Part shown: positions 1-10,300 of the stretch, in pieces
How the letters are laid out: each line of letters begins with the position of its first letter
Numbering within the stretch: position 1 is the first letter of the stretch
DNA from: Acanthosepion esculentum
Taxonomy: Eukaryota; Mollusca; Cephalopoda; Sepiida; Sepiidae
NCBI GenBank assembly: GCA_964036315.1
Contig: CAXIWW010000817.1
Coordinates: 8,095,501 to 8,159,500, forward strand
Reading direction: 5' to 3'
Length of the DNA stretch: 64,000 nt
The notes under the pieces: generated by a model
The model's input: only the letters and a program-made list of their open reading frames with translations
What the model was told of the DNA's origin: nothing
Database searches by the model: none
Position numbers and translations under genes: made by a program

Positions 1-540
1 GATATCTTGGTTTCTGGTGCATATTTGAGCGTCTAATATAAGAAGATAAACTACGTCCAGCAGGTTGGCCTCTGACCTGTTGGCTTCCGGTCCATATTTG
101 AGCGTCTTGTGTAAGATGATAAACTACGTCCAGCAGCCCTGTTTCTGATCTCTTGGTTTCTTGTGCATATTTGAGCGTCTAATATAAAAAGATAAACTAC
201 GTCCTGCAGCATGGCCTCTGACCTGTTGGCTTCCGGACCATATTCGAGCGTCTTGTGTAAGATTATACTGTACGTCCAGCAGCCATGATTCTGATCTGTT
301 GTTTTCTGGTGCATATTTGAGCGTCTAATGTAAAAAGATAAACTACGGCCAGCAGCATGGCCTCTGATCTGTTGGTTTCCGGTGCATATTTAAGCGTGTA
401 ATGTAAGATTTTAGACTACGTCCTGCAGCATGGCCTCCGAACTGTTGGCTTCCGTTCCATATTTGAGCGTCTTGTGTAAGAAGATACACTACGTCCAGCA
501 GCCATGATTCTGATCTGTTGGATTGTGGTGTATATTTGAG
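1..540 (+). repeat. Upstream copy of a 1,168-bp (16-monomer) duplication in family A
   Basis: The first roughly 540 bases recur essentially unchanged at 1169-1708. The offset is 1,168 bp, exactly 16 x 73. After about 540/1708 the copies diverge sharply (AATGTAAAAAGATAAAC against AATGCAAAAAGATAGAC, then many differences). This is the pattern of unequal exchange or gene conversion by whole monomers. Confidence 0.9.
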
Positions 541-1168
541 CGTCTAATGTAAAAAGATAAACTACGTCAAGCAGCATAGCTTATGATCTGTTGGTTACCG
601 GTCCATATTTGAGCGTCTTATGTAAGATTTTAGATTACGTCCAGCAGCATGGCCTCTGACCTGTTGGCTTCCGGTCCATATTTGAGCGTCTTGTGTAACA
701 TGATAAACTACTTGCAGCAGCACTGTTTCTGATCTGTTGGTTTCTGGTGCATATTTGAGCGTCTAATTTAAAAAGATAAACTACTTCCAGCAGCATGGCC
801 TCTTATCTGTTGGTTTCCGGTCCATATTTGAGCGGCTACTGTAAGATTTTACATGACGTCCAGCAGCATGGCCTCTCTCATGTTGGCTTCCGGTACATAT
901 TTTAGCCTCTGGTGTAAGATGATACAGTACGTACAGCAGCCATGATTCTGATCTGTTGGATTCTGGTGCATATTTGAGCGTCTAATGTAAAAACTTAAAC
1001 TACGTCCAGCAGCATGGCCTTTGATCTGTTGGTTTCCGGTCCATATATGAGCGTCTAATGTAAGATTTTAGAGTTCGTCGAACAGCATGGCATCTGACCT
1101 GTTGGCTTCCGGTCCATATTTGAGCGTCTTGTGCAAGATGATACACTACGTCCAGCAGCCCTGTTTCT

Positions 1169-1708
1169 GATATCTTGGTTTCTGGTGCATATTTGAGCGT
1201 CTAATATAAGAAGATAAACTACGTCCAGCAGGTTGGCCTCTGACCTGTTGGCTTCCGGTCCATATTTGAGCGTCTTGTGTAAGATGATAAACTACGTCCA
1301 GCAGCCCTGTTTCTGATCTCTTGGTTTCTTGTGCATATTTGAGCGTCTAATATAAAAAGATAAACTACGTCCTGCAGCATGGCCTCTGACCTGTTGGCTT
1401 CCGGACCATATTCGAGCGTCTTGTGTAAGATTATACTGTACGTCCAGCAGCCATGATTCTGATCTGTTGTTTTCTGGTGCATATTTGAGCGTCTAATGTA
1501 AAAAGATAAACTACGGCCAGCAGCATGGCCTCTGATCTGTTGGTTTCCGGTGCATATTTAAGCGTGTAATGTAAGATTTTAGACTACGTCCTGCAGCATG
1601 GCCTCCGAACTGTTGGCTTCCGTTCCATATTTGAGCGTCTTGTGTAAGAAGATACACTACGTCCAGCAGCCATGATTCTGATCTGTTGGATTGTGGTGTA
1701 TATTTGAG
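1169..1708 (+). repeat. Downstream copy of the 16-monomer duplication in family A
   Basis: Matches 1-540 at an offset of 1,168 bp. The same stretch also appears inverted in the right arm of the large palindrome (1219 pairs with 26381), so this copy, not 1-540, is the one collinear with the palindrome. Confidence 0.9.
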
Positions 1709-1769
1709 CGTCTAATGCAAAAAGATAGACTACGTCCAGCAGCATGGCCTCTGATCTGTTGGTTTCCGG

Positions 1770-2353
1770 TCCATATTTGAGCGTCTAATGTAAGATATTA
1801 GACTACGTCTAGCAGCATGGTCTCTGACCTGTTGGTTTCCGGTCCATATTTGAGCGTCTTATGTAAGTTGATAGACAACGTCCAGCAGCCATGATTTTGA
1901 TCTCTTGGTTTCTGTAGCATATTTGAGCGTCTAATGGAAAAAGATAAACTACGTCCAGCAGCATGGCCTCAGATCTGTTTGATTCCGGTCCATATTTGAG
2001 CGTCTAATGTAAGATTTTAGACTACGTCCAGCAGAATGGCCTCTCACCTGTTAGCTTCCGGTCCATATTTGAGCGTCTTGTGTAAGATGATACACTACGT
2101 CCAGCAGTCATGATTCTGATCTCTTGGTTTCTGGTGCATATTTGAGCGTCTAATGTAAAAAGATAAACTTTGTCCACCAGCATGGCCTCTGACCTGTTAG
2201 CTTCCGGTCCATATTTGATCGTCTTGTGTGAGATGATACACTACGTCCAGCAGCCATGATTCTGATCTGTTGTTTCCTGGTTCATATTTGAGCGTCTAAT
2301 GTAAAAAGATAAACTACGACCAGCAGCATGGCCTCTGATCGGTTGGTTTCCGG
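1770..2353 (+). repeat. 584-bp (8-monomer) family A segment absent from the right palindrome arm
   Basis: Left and right arm coordinates sum to 28,184 in the D and B blocks but to 27,600 further out in family A (1219 with 26381). The difference is 584 bp, exactly 8 x 73. Reading the inverted right arm, the sequence passes from the equivalent of about 1770 to about 2354. Start and end are approximate to within a monomer because the breakpoint lies in homologous repeats. Confidence 0.8.
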
Positions 2354-2634
2354 TCCATATTTTAGCGTCTAATGTAAGATTTTAGACTACGTCCAGCAGA
2401 ATGGACTCTGACCTCTTGGCTTCCGGTCCATATTTGAGCGTCTTGTGTAAGATGATACACTACGTCCAGCAAACCTGCTTCTGATCTCTTGGTTTCTTGT
2501 GCATATTTGAGCGTCTAATGTAAAAAGATAAACTACGTCATGCAGCATGGCCTCTGATAAGTTGGTTTCTGGTCCATATTTGAGCGTCCAATGTAAGATT
2601 TTAGACTACGTCAGGCAGCATGGCTTCTGATCTG

Positions 2635-3427
2635 TTGGTGTTCAATTGTCTGGAATTTCATTTGGTCAGATAGTAAAAAGTACAGCTTTCACCAGGTGCG
2701 CGGTATGTCGTCTGACAATTTACAGCGTCCGAATTCCAGTGTGCACAATAAGACTGCATTTCTAATTTTTCCTTTTTATAGAATCCACAAAATATTGGTG
2801 TCCAATTGTCGGGAATTTTTTGCCTTATCCATAATTACAAAAGTTTTTTCGACACATTGATTAGAGTCGATGCGAAATTCAACGGTATGGGGACTTGCGT
2901 TAGCTCATTTGCGGAAATTGTCATGCGGCCCTAAACTGGGTAATCAGTCATAATTCACTTGTTTATAACTTTTTTTCCAGTAAAAGAAATATTTTCAAAA
3001 TGGGTATCAAATTTTGTGCAATTATTTGATTTGTCTATGTATACATGGATTTTTCATTTGCTCAGATAGTAAAAAGTACAGCTTTCACCATGTGCGCGGT
3101 ATGTCGTCTGACAATTTACAGCGTCCGAATTCCAGTGTGCACAATAAGACTCCATTTCTACTTTTGTCTTTTTATAGAATCCACAAAATATTGCTGTCCA
3201 ATTTTCGGGAATATCTTGACTTATTCTTAATTACAAAAGTTTTTTCGACACCTTGATTATAGTCGAGTCTAAATTCAAAGGTATGGGGACTTGTGTTAGC
3301 TCATTTGCGGAAATTGTCATGCGTCCCTAAACTGGGAAATCAGTCATATTTCACTTGTTTATAAATTTTTCCAGTAAAAGAAATATTTTCAAATGGGTAT
3401 CCAATTTTGTGCAATTATTTGATTTTT
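2635..3427 (+). repeat. Family D 396-bp AT-rich element, about two copies, plus orientation
   Basis: A non-satellite-like AT-rich block. CAGATAGTAAAAAGTAC recurs at 2667 and 3063, so the unit is 396 bp; one full and one nearly full unit are present after a short fragment (about 2635-2657). Another landmark is GCGGAAATTGTCATGCG. The first join to family A uses shared TTGGT bases. The second unit breaks off in TTATTTGATTT where family B starts. An open frame of 80 codons (3014-3256, plus) crosses the unit boundary; it matches no family I know and I do not call it a gene. No transposase, terminal repeat or target-site duplication was recognised. Confidence 0.9.
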
Positions 3428-4143
3428 CGGCCGCTACAAATCGACATATCCTGGCTCTTTTGTGACAGCTGCCTTACAAGCAGTCTCAGGCTGCCGCTAG
3501 TCCACTTCTCCTGACTTTTTGTGCCAATTGCCTTACAAGCAATCCCAGGCTGCTATGAACTGATTTCTCCTGGCTCATTTGTGGCATCTGCCTTACAAGC
3601 ATTCTCAGGCTGCAGCAATATGAATTCTCCTGGCTTTTTGTGCGAATTGCCTTACAAGCAATCCCAGGCGCGTACGAGCCGATTTCTCCAGGCTCTTTTG
3701 TGGCAACTGCCTTACAAGAAATCTCAAGCTGCTACAAGCCGAAGTCTCCTGGGGCTTTTGTGACAACTGCCTTACAAGCAATGTCAGGCTGCTACGAGCC
3801 GACTTCTCTTGGCTCTTTTGTGAAAACTACCTGACAAGTAATATGAAGCTGCTACAAGCCGAATTCTCCTGGAACTTTTGTGACAACTGCCTTACAAACA
3901 ATGTCAGGGTGCTACGAGCCGACTTCTCCTGACTCTTTTGTGAAAACTGCCTTACAAGTAATATCAGGCTGCTACAAAACGACATCTACTGTCTCTTTTG
4001 TGAAACTGCCTTACAAGCAATCTCAGGCCGCTACAAGCCGAATACGCCTGACTCTTTTGTGAAATTGCCTTGCAAGCAATATCAGGCTGCTACAAATCGT
4101 CATCTCCTTCTCTTTTGTGAAAACTGCCTAAAAGTAATCTCAG
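3428..4143 (-). repeat. Family B ~60-bp satellite array, minus orientation
   Basis: About 12 copies of a unit near 60 bp, read here as AACTGCCTTACAAGCAATC followed by a CAGGCTGCTACAAGCCG-like segment. Units differ by subtype (GAATTC-containing, TCGACATC-containing, TTTTTGTGCCAATTG-containing). Units of 58 to 60 bp mix, so no reading frame is held through the array. Flanked by D on the left and by the same family in the opposite orientation on the right. Confidence 0.93.
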
Positions 4144-6708
4144 TAAGGCTGTTGTCACAAAAAAGCCCGACGTATTCGGCTTGTAGCAGGCTGAGATTGA
4201 TTGTAAGGCAGTTTAAAAAAAAGAGACAGGAGATGTCGTTTGTAGCAGCCTGAGATTGCTTTTAAGGCAGTTTTCACAAAAGAGACAAGAGAAGTCGGTT
4301 CGTAGACGCCTGGGATTGCTTGTAAGGCAAATTGCACAAAATAGCCAGGAGAATTCGGCTTGAAGCAGCCTGAGATTGCTTGTTTTGCAGTTGTCACAAA
4401 TGAGCCATGATATGTCGATTTGTAGCAGCCTGACATTGCTTGTAAGGCAGGTGTCACAAAAGTGCCAGGAGAATTCGGCTTGTAGCAGCATGAGATTTAT
4501 TGTAAGGCAGTTGCCACAAAAAGGCCAGGAGAAATCGGCTCGTAGCCGCCTCTGTTTGCTTGTAAGGTAGTTGCCACAAATGAGTCAGGAGAAATCGGCT
4601 CGTAGCTGCCTGGTATTTCTTGTAAGGAAATTGGCAATAAAATCTTGGAGAATTGGGATTGCTGCAGCCTGAGATTGTTTTTAAGACAGTTGTCACAATA
4701 GAACCAGGAGAATTCGGCTTGTAGCAGCCTGAGATTGCCTGTAAGGCAGTTACCACAAAAGAGCCAGGAGAAATCGGCATGTAGCCGCCTGGGATTGCTT
4801 TTAAGGCAATTGGCACAAAACGTCAGGAGAACTGTCCTGGCTGCAGCCTGAGATTGCTTGTAAGGCAGTTTTCACAAAAGAGACAGGAGATGTCGATTTG
4901 TAGCGGCCTGAGATTGATTGCAAGGCAGTTTCACAAAAGAGCCAGGCGTATTCGGCTTGTATCAGCCTGAGATTGCTTGTACGGCAGTTTAACAAAAGAG
5001 ACAGGAGATGTCGTTTTGTAGCAGCTTGATATTACTTGTAAGGCAGTTGTCACAAATGAGACAGGAGATGTCGAATTGTATCGGCCTGATCTTAATTGTA
5101 AGGCAGTTTTCACAAAAGAGCAAGGGAAGTCGGCTCGTAGCAGCCTGACATTGCTTGTAAGGCAGTTTTCACAAAAGAGCCATGAGAAGTCGGCTCGTAG
5201 CAGCCTGACATTGCTTGTAAGGCAGTTGTCACAAAAGCGCCAGGAGAATTCGGCTTGTAGCAGCCTGAGATTTCTTGTAAGGCAGTTGCCACAAAAGACC
5301 CAGGAGAAGTCGGCTCGTAGCAGCCTGACATTGCTTGTAAGGCAGTTTTCACAAAAGAGCCAAGAGAAGACGGCTCGTAGCAGCCTGACATTGCTTGTAA
5401 GGCAGTTGTCACAAAAGCGCCAGGAGAATTCGGCTTGTAGCAGCCTGAGATTTCTTGTAAGGCAGTTGCCACAAAAGAGCCAGGAGAAATCGGCTCATAG
5501 CAGACTGGGATTGCTTGTAATTCAATTGGCACAAAAAGTCAGGAGAATTGGAATAGCGGCAGCCTGAGATTGCTTGTAAGGCAGTTTCACAAAAGAGCCA
5601 GGCGTATTCGGCTTGTAGCAGGCTGAGATTGATTGTAATGCAGTTTTTAAAAAAGAGACAAATGATGTCGTTTTGTAGCAATCAAAGATTGCTTTTAAGG
5701 CAGTTTTTAAAAAACGGACAAGAGAAGTTGCCTCGTAGACGCCTGGGATTACTTGTAAGGCAATTTGCACAAAAGAGCCAGGAGAATTCGGCTTGCTGGA
5801 CCATGAGATTGCTTGTAAGGCAGTTGCCACAAATGAGCCAGGAGAAATCGGCTCGTAGCTGCCTGGGATTGGTTGTAAGGCAATTGGCACAAAAAGCCAG
5901 GAGACTTGGGATTGCTGCAGCCTGAGATTGCTTGTTAGGCAGTTGTCACAATAGAACCAGGAGAAGTCGGCTTGTAGCAGCCTGAGATTGCTTGTAAGGC
6001 AGTTTTCACAAAAGAGACAGGAGATGTCGATTTGTAGCGGCCTGATATTACTTGTAAGGCAGCTTTCACAAAAGAGCCAAGAGAAGTCGGCTGGTAGCAA
6101 CCTGACATTGCTTGTAAGGCAGTTGTCACAAAAGCGCAAGGCGAATTCGGCTTGTAGCAGCCTGAGATTACTTGTAAGGCAGTTTCACAAAAGAGCCAAG
6201 AGAAGTCGGCTCGTAGCAGCCTGACATTTCTTGTAAGGCAGTTGTCACAAAAGCGCAATGAGAATTCGGCTTGTGTCAGCCTGAGATTTCTTGTAAGGCA
6301 ATTGCCATAAAAGGGCCACGAGAAATCGGCTCGTAGCCGCCTGTGATTGCTTGTAAGGCAATTCGCACCAAAGCCAGGATAATTCATATTACTGAAGCCT
6401 GAGATTGCTTGTAAGGCAGTTGTAACAAAAGAGCCAGCATATGTCGATTTGTAGAGGCCTGAGATTGCTTCAAAGGCAGTTTCACAAAATAGCCAGGCGT
6501 ATTCGGCTTGTAGCAGGCTGATATTGATTGTAAGGCAGTTTTTAAAAAAGAGACAAAAGATGTCGTTTTGTAGCAGCCTGAGATTGCTTTTAAGGCAATT
6601 TTCACAAAAGAGACAAGAGAAGTCGGCTCGTAGACGCCTGGGATTGCTTGTAAGGCAATTTGCACAAAAGAGTCAGGAGAATTCGGCTTGCAGCAGCCTG
6701 AGATTGCT
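4144..6708 (+). repeat. Family B ~60-bp satellite array, plus orientation
   Basis: About 43 units with signatures TTGTAAGGCAGTT and CGGCTTGTAGCAGCCTGAG. Several subtypes alternate: units with GTTGTCACAAAAGCGCC, units with GTTGCCACAAAAGAGCC and a TCGGCTCGTAGCCGCC end, units starting GCAATTGGCACAAAAAG, and units with AGGCGTATTCGG. Open frames of 60 to 205 codons occur on both strands because the consensus lacks stops in several frames; they overlap each other in different frames and are not genes. The array ends in GATTGCT, directly joined to family C. Confidence 0.93.
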
Positions 6709-7355
6709 GATGGGGCGGGGGTTCGTCTGCGTGGGAATTTCTGGGACTGTCTCCTGGGTGGTGGTCGTCTACGTGGGACGTTCTGGGACTGTCTCCTGGG
6801 TGGGGGGTCGTCTGCATGGGACTTTCTGGGACTGGGGGTCGTCTGCGTTGGACTTTCTGGGACTGTCTCCTGCGTGGGGGGTCGTCTGCGTGGGACTTTC
6901 TGGGACTGTCTCCTGGGTGGGGGTCGTCTGCGTGGGACTTTCTGGGACTGGTCTCGTCTGCGTGGGACTTTCTGGGACTGTCTCCTCGGTGGGGAGTCGT
7001 CTGCGTGGGACTTTCTGGGACTAGGGGTCGTCTGCGTGGGAATTTCTGGGTTTGTCTCCTTGGTGGGGGGCGTCTGCTTGGGACTTTCTGGGACTGGGGG
7101 TCGTCTGCGTTGGACTTTCTGGGACTGTCTCCTGCGTGGGGGGTCGTCTGCGTGGGACTTTCTTGGACTGGGGATCGTCTGCGTGGGACTTTGTGGGACT
7201 GGGAGTCGTCTCCGTGGAACTTTCTGGGATTGTCTCCTGGGTGTGGGGTCGTCTACGTGGGACTTTATAGGACTGTGACTCGTCTGCGTGTGACTTTCTG
7301 GGACTGGGGGTCGTCTGCGTGGGTCTTTCTGGGACTGTCTCCTGGGTGGGGGGTT
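5161..7355 (+). repeat. Segmental duplication spanning a B-to-C junction (copy 1)
   Basis: This stretch recurs in direct orientation at about 55,871-57,785, offset 50,710 in family B, falling to 50,694 after an indel of 16 bp near 56,395. The B-to-C junction itself (GATTGCTGATGGGG, about 6702-6715) is shared, so the two junctions are one ancestral event copied later. Copy 1 carries a 262-bp C insertion that copy 2 and the inverted right-arm copy lack. Confidence 0.88.
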
Positions 7356-10300
7356 GTCTGCGTGGGTCTTTCTGGGACTGTCTCCTGCGTGGGGGGTCGT
7401 CTGCGTGGGACTTTCTTGGACTGGGGATCGTCTGCGTGGGATTTGTGGGACTGTCTCCTGGGTGGGGAGTCGTCTGCTTGGGACTTTCTGAGACAGGGGG
7501 TCGTCTGCGTGGGTCTTTCTGGTACTGACTCCTGGGTGGGGGTCCGTCTGCGTGGGAATTTCTGGGACTGTCTCCTGAGTGGAGGGTCTTCTGCGTGGGA
7601 TTTTCTGGGACTGGGTGTCGTCTGCGTGGGACTTTCTGGGACAGGGGGTCTTCTGCGTGGGACATTCTGGGACTGGGGTTCGTCTTCGTGGGACTTTCTG
7701 GGACTGGGGGTTGTCTGCGTGGGACTTTCAGTGACTCTCTTCTGGGTGGAGGATCGTCTGCGTGGGACAATTCTGGGACTGTCTCATTGGTGGGGTCCGT
7801 CTGCGTGGGAATTTCTGGGACTGTCTCCTGAGTGGAGGGTCCTCAGCGTGGGATTTTCTGGGACTGGGTTTCGTCTGCGTGGGACTTTCTGGGACAGGGG
7901 GTCTTCTGCGTGGGACATTCTGGGACTGGGGTTCGTCTGCGTGGGAATTTCTGGGACTGGGGGTCGTCTGCGTGTTACTTTCTGGGACTGTCTCCTGGGT
8001 CGGGGGGTCGACTGTATGGGACTTTCTAGGACTCGGGGTCGTCTGCGTGGATCTTGTTTGGACTCTCTCCTAGGTGGGGGGTCTTATGCGTGGGACTTTC
8101 TGGGACTGGGCTCGTCTGCGTGGGACTTTCTGGGACTGTCTCTTGGGTGGGGGGGTCGTCTGCGTGGGACTTTCTTGGTCTGTCTATTGGGTGGGGAGTC
8201 GTCTGCGTGGGACTTTCTGGGACTAGGGGTCGTCTGCGTGGGAATTTCTGGGTTTGTCTCCTTGGTGGGGGGCGTCTGAGTGGGACTTTCTGGGACTGTG
8301 GGTCGTCTCCGTGGGACTTTCTGGGACTGTCTCATGGGTGGGGGGTCGTCTGCGTGGGACTTCTGGGACTGGGGGTCGTCTCCGTGGGACTTTCTGGGAC
8401 AGTCTCCTGGGTGGGGGGTCTTCTGTATGGGACTTTCTAGGACTCGGGGTCGTCTGCGTGGATCTTTTTTGGACTCTCTCCTAGGTGGGGGGTCTTCTGC
8501 GTGGGACTTTCTGGGATTGTCTCCTGGGTGGGGAGTCGTCTGCCTGGGACTTTCTGAGACTGGGTGTCGTCTGCGTGGTAGTTTCTTGAACTGTCTTCTG
8601 GGTGGGGGCCGTCTGCGTGGGACTTTCTGGGACTGGGCTCGTCTGCGTGGGACTTTCTGGGACTGTCTCCTGGGTGGGGGGTAGTCTGCGTGGGACTTTC
8701 TGGGACTGTCTCCTGGGTGGTGAGTCGTCTGCTTGGGACTTTCTGGGACTGGTCTCGTCTGCGTGGGACTTTCTGGGACTGTCTCCTCGGTGGGGAGTCG
8801 TCTGCGTGGGACTTTCTGGGACTAGGGGTCGTCTGCGTGGGAATTTCTGGGTTTGTCTCCTTGGTGGGGGGCGTCTGCTTGGGACTTTCTGGGACTGTGG
8901 GTCGTCTCCGTGGGACTTTCTGGGACTGGTGGTCGTCTGCGCGGGATTTTCTGGGACTCGGGGTCGTCTGCCTGTTACTTTCTGGGACTGTCTCCTGGGT
9001 GGGGGGTCGTCTGTATGGGACTTTCTAGGACTCGGGGTCGTCTGCGTGGATCTTTTTTGGACTCTCTCCTGGGTGGGGGGTGGTCTGCGTGGGACTTTCT
9101 GGGACTGTCTCCTGGGTGGGGAGTCGTCTGCGTGGGATTTTCTGGGACTGTCTCCTGGGTCGTGGTCGTCTGCGTGGGACTTTCTGGGACTGTCTCCTCG
9201 GTGGGGGGTAGTTTGCGTGGGACTTTCTGGGACTGTCTCCTGGGTGGGGGGTCGTCTGCGTGGGACTTTCTGGGACTGTCTCCTGGGTGGGTGTTCGTCT
9301 GCGTGGGATTTTCTGGGATTGGGGATCGTCTGCGTGGGACTTGCTGGGACACTCTCCTGTCTGGGAGTCGTCTGCGTGGGACTTTCTGGGACTGTCTCCT
9401 GGGTGGGGGGTCGTCTGCGTGGGATATCTAGGACTGTCTCCTGGGTGGTGTGTCGTCTGCATGGGACTTTCTGGGACTGGGGGTTGTCTGCATGGGTCTT
9501 TCTGGTACAGTCTCCTGCGTGCGGAGTCGTCTGCGTGGGATTTTGTGGGATTGGGGGTCGTCTGCGTGGGACTTTATAGGGCTGGGGGTCGTCTTCGTGG
9601 GTCATTCTGGGACTCTCTCCTGGGTGGGGGGTCGTCTGCGTGGGACATTTTGGGACTGTTTCCTGGGTGGGGACTCGTCTGCGTGGGACTTTCTTGGACT
9701 GGGGGTCTTCTGCGTGGGTCTTTCTGAGACAGTCTCCTGGGTGCGGTGTCGTCTGCGTGGGACTTTGTGGGACTGGTGGTCTTCTGCGTGGGACTTTCTG
9801 GGACTGTCTCCTGGGTGGGGGTCGTCTGTTTGGGACTTTCTGGGACTGTCTCCTGGGTGGGGGTCGTATGCGTGGGACTTTCTGGGATTGTCTCCTGGCT
9901 GGGGGTCGTCTCCATGGGACTTCCTAGGACTGGGGGTCGTCTGCGTGGGACTAACTGGGACTGTCTCCTGGGTGGGGGGTCGTCTGCGTGGACTTTCTGG
10001 GACTGTCTCCTGGATGGGTGTTCGTCTGAGTGGGATTTTCTGGGACTGGGGGTCGTCTGCGTGGGAATTGCTGGGACACTCTCCTGTCTGGGGGTCGTCT
10101 GCGTGGGACTTTCTGGGTCTGGCTCCTGGGTGTGGGGTCGTCTGCGTGGGATATCTAGGACTGTCTCCTGGGTGGGGTGTCGTCTTCATGGGACTTTCTG
10201 GGACTGGGGTCGTCTGCATGGGTCTTTCTGGTACAGTCTCCTTGGTGCGGTGTCGTCTGCGTGGGACTTTCTGGGACTGGGGGTCGTCTGCGTGGGACTT

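Larger units (their letters stand above)
1..2634 (+). repeat. Family A 73-bp satellite array, plus orientation
   Basis: Tandem array of about 36 copies of a 73-bp monomer, recognised by CATATTTGAGCGTCT followed about 20 bases later by GTCCAGCAGCATGG. Three monomer variants follow one another in many places: one with a TAAAAAGATAAAC core, one with TAAGATTTTAGAC and one with TAAGATGATACAC, giving a 219-bp higher-order unit. The monomer is about 44% GC and keeps several CpG sites. The length of 73 is not a multiple of three and stops are frequent, so the short open frames here (for example 51-314 on the minus strand) are not credible genes. The array enters from outside the window and ends at family D. 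No homology to a named satellite is recognised. Confidence 0.95.

Noticed and set aside
51..314. 87-codon frame present three times (51-314 and 1219-1482 minus, 26118-26381 plus)
   Set aside because: All three are copies of one family A stretch by duplication; 73-bp monomers are not codon-periodic and other A copies carry stops.
3428..6708. CRISPR-like array of regular repeats
   Set aside because: Units are contiguous tandem copies with no unique spacers, vary along the whole unit and change orientation; no cas genes are present and the context is eukaryotic satellite.
6709..7102. Canonical four-run G-quadruplex with loops of up to 7 bases in each unit
   Set aside because: The segment TCGTCTGCGT between G-runs is 10 bases, so most units do not satisfy the strict pattern; only relaxed loop limits give continuous candidates.
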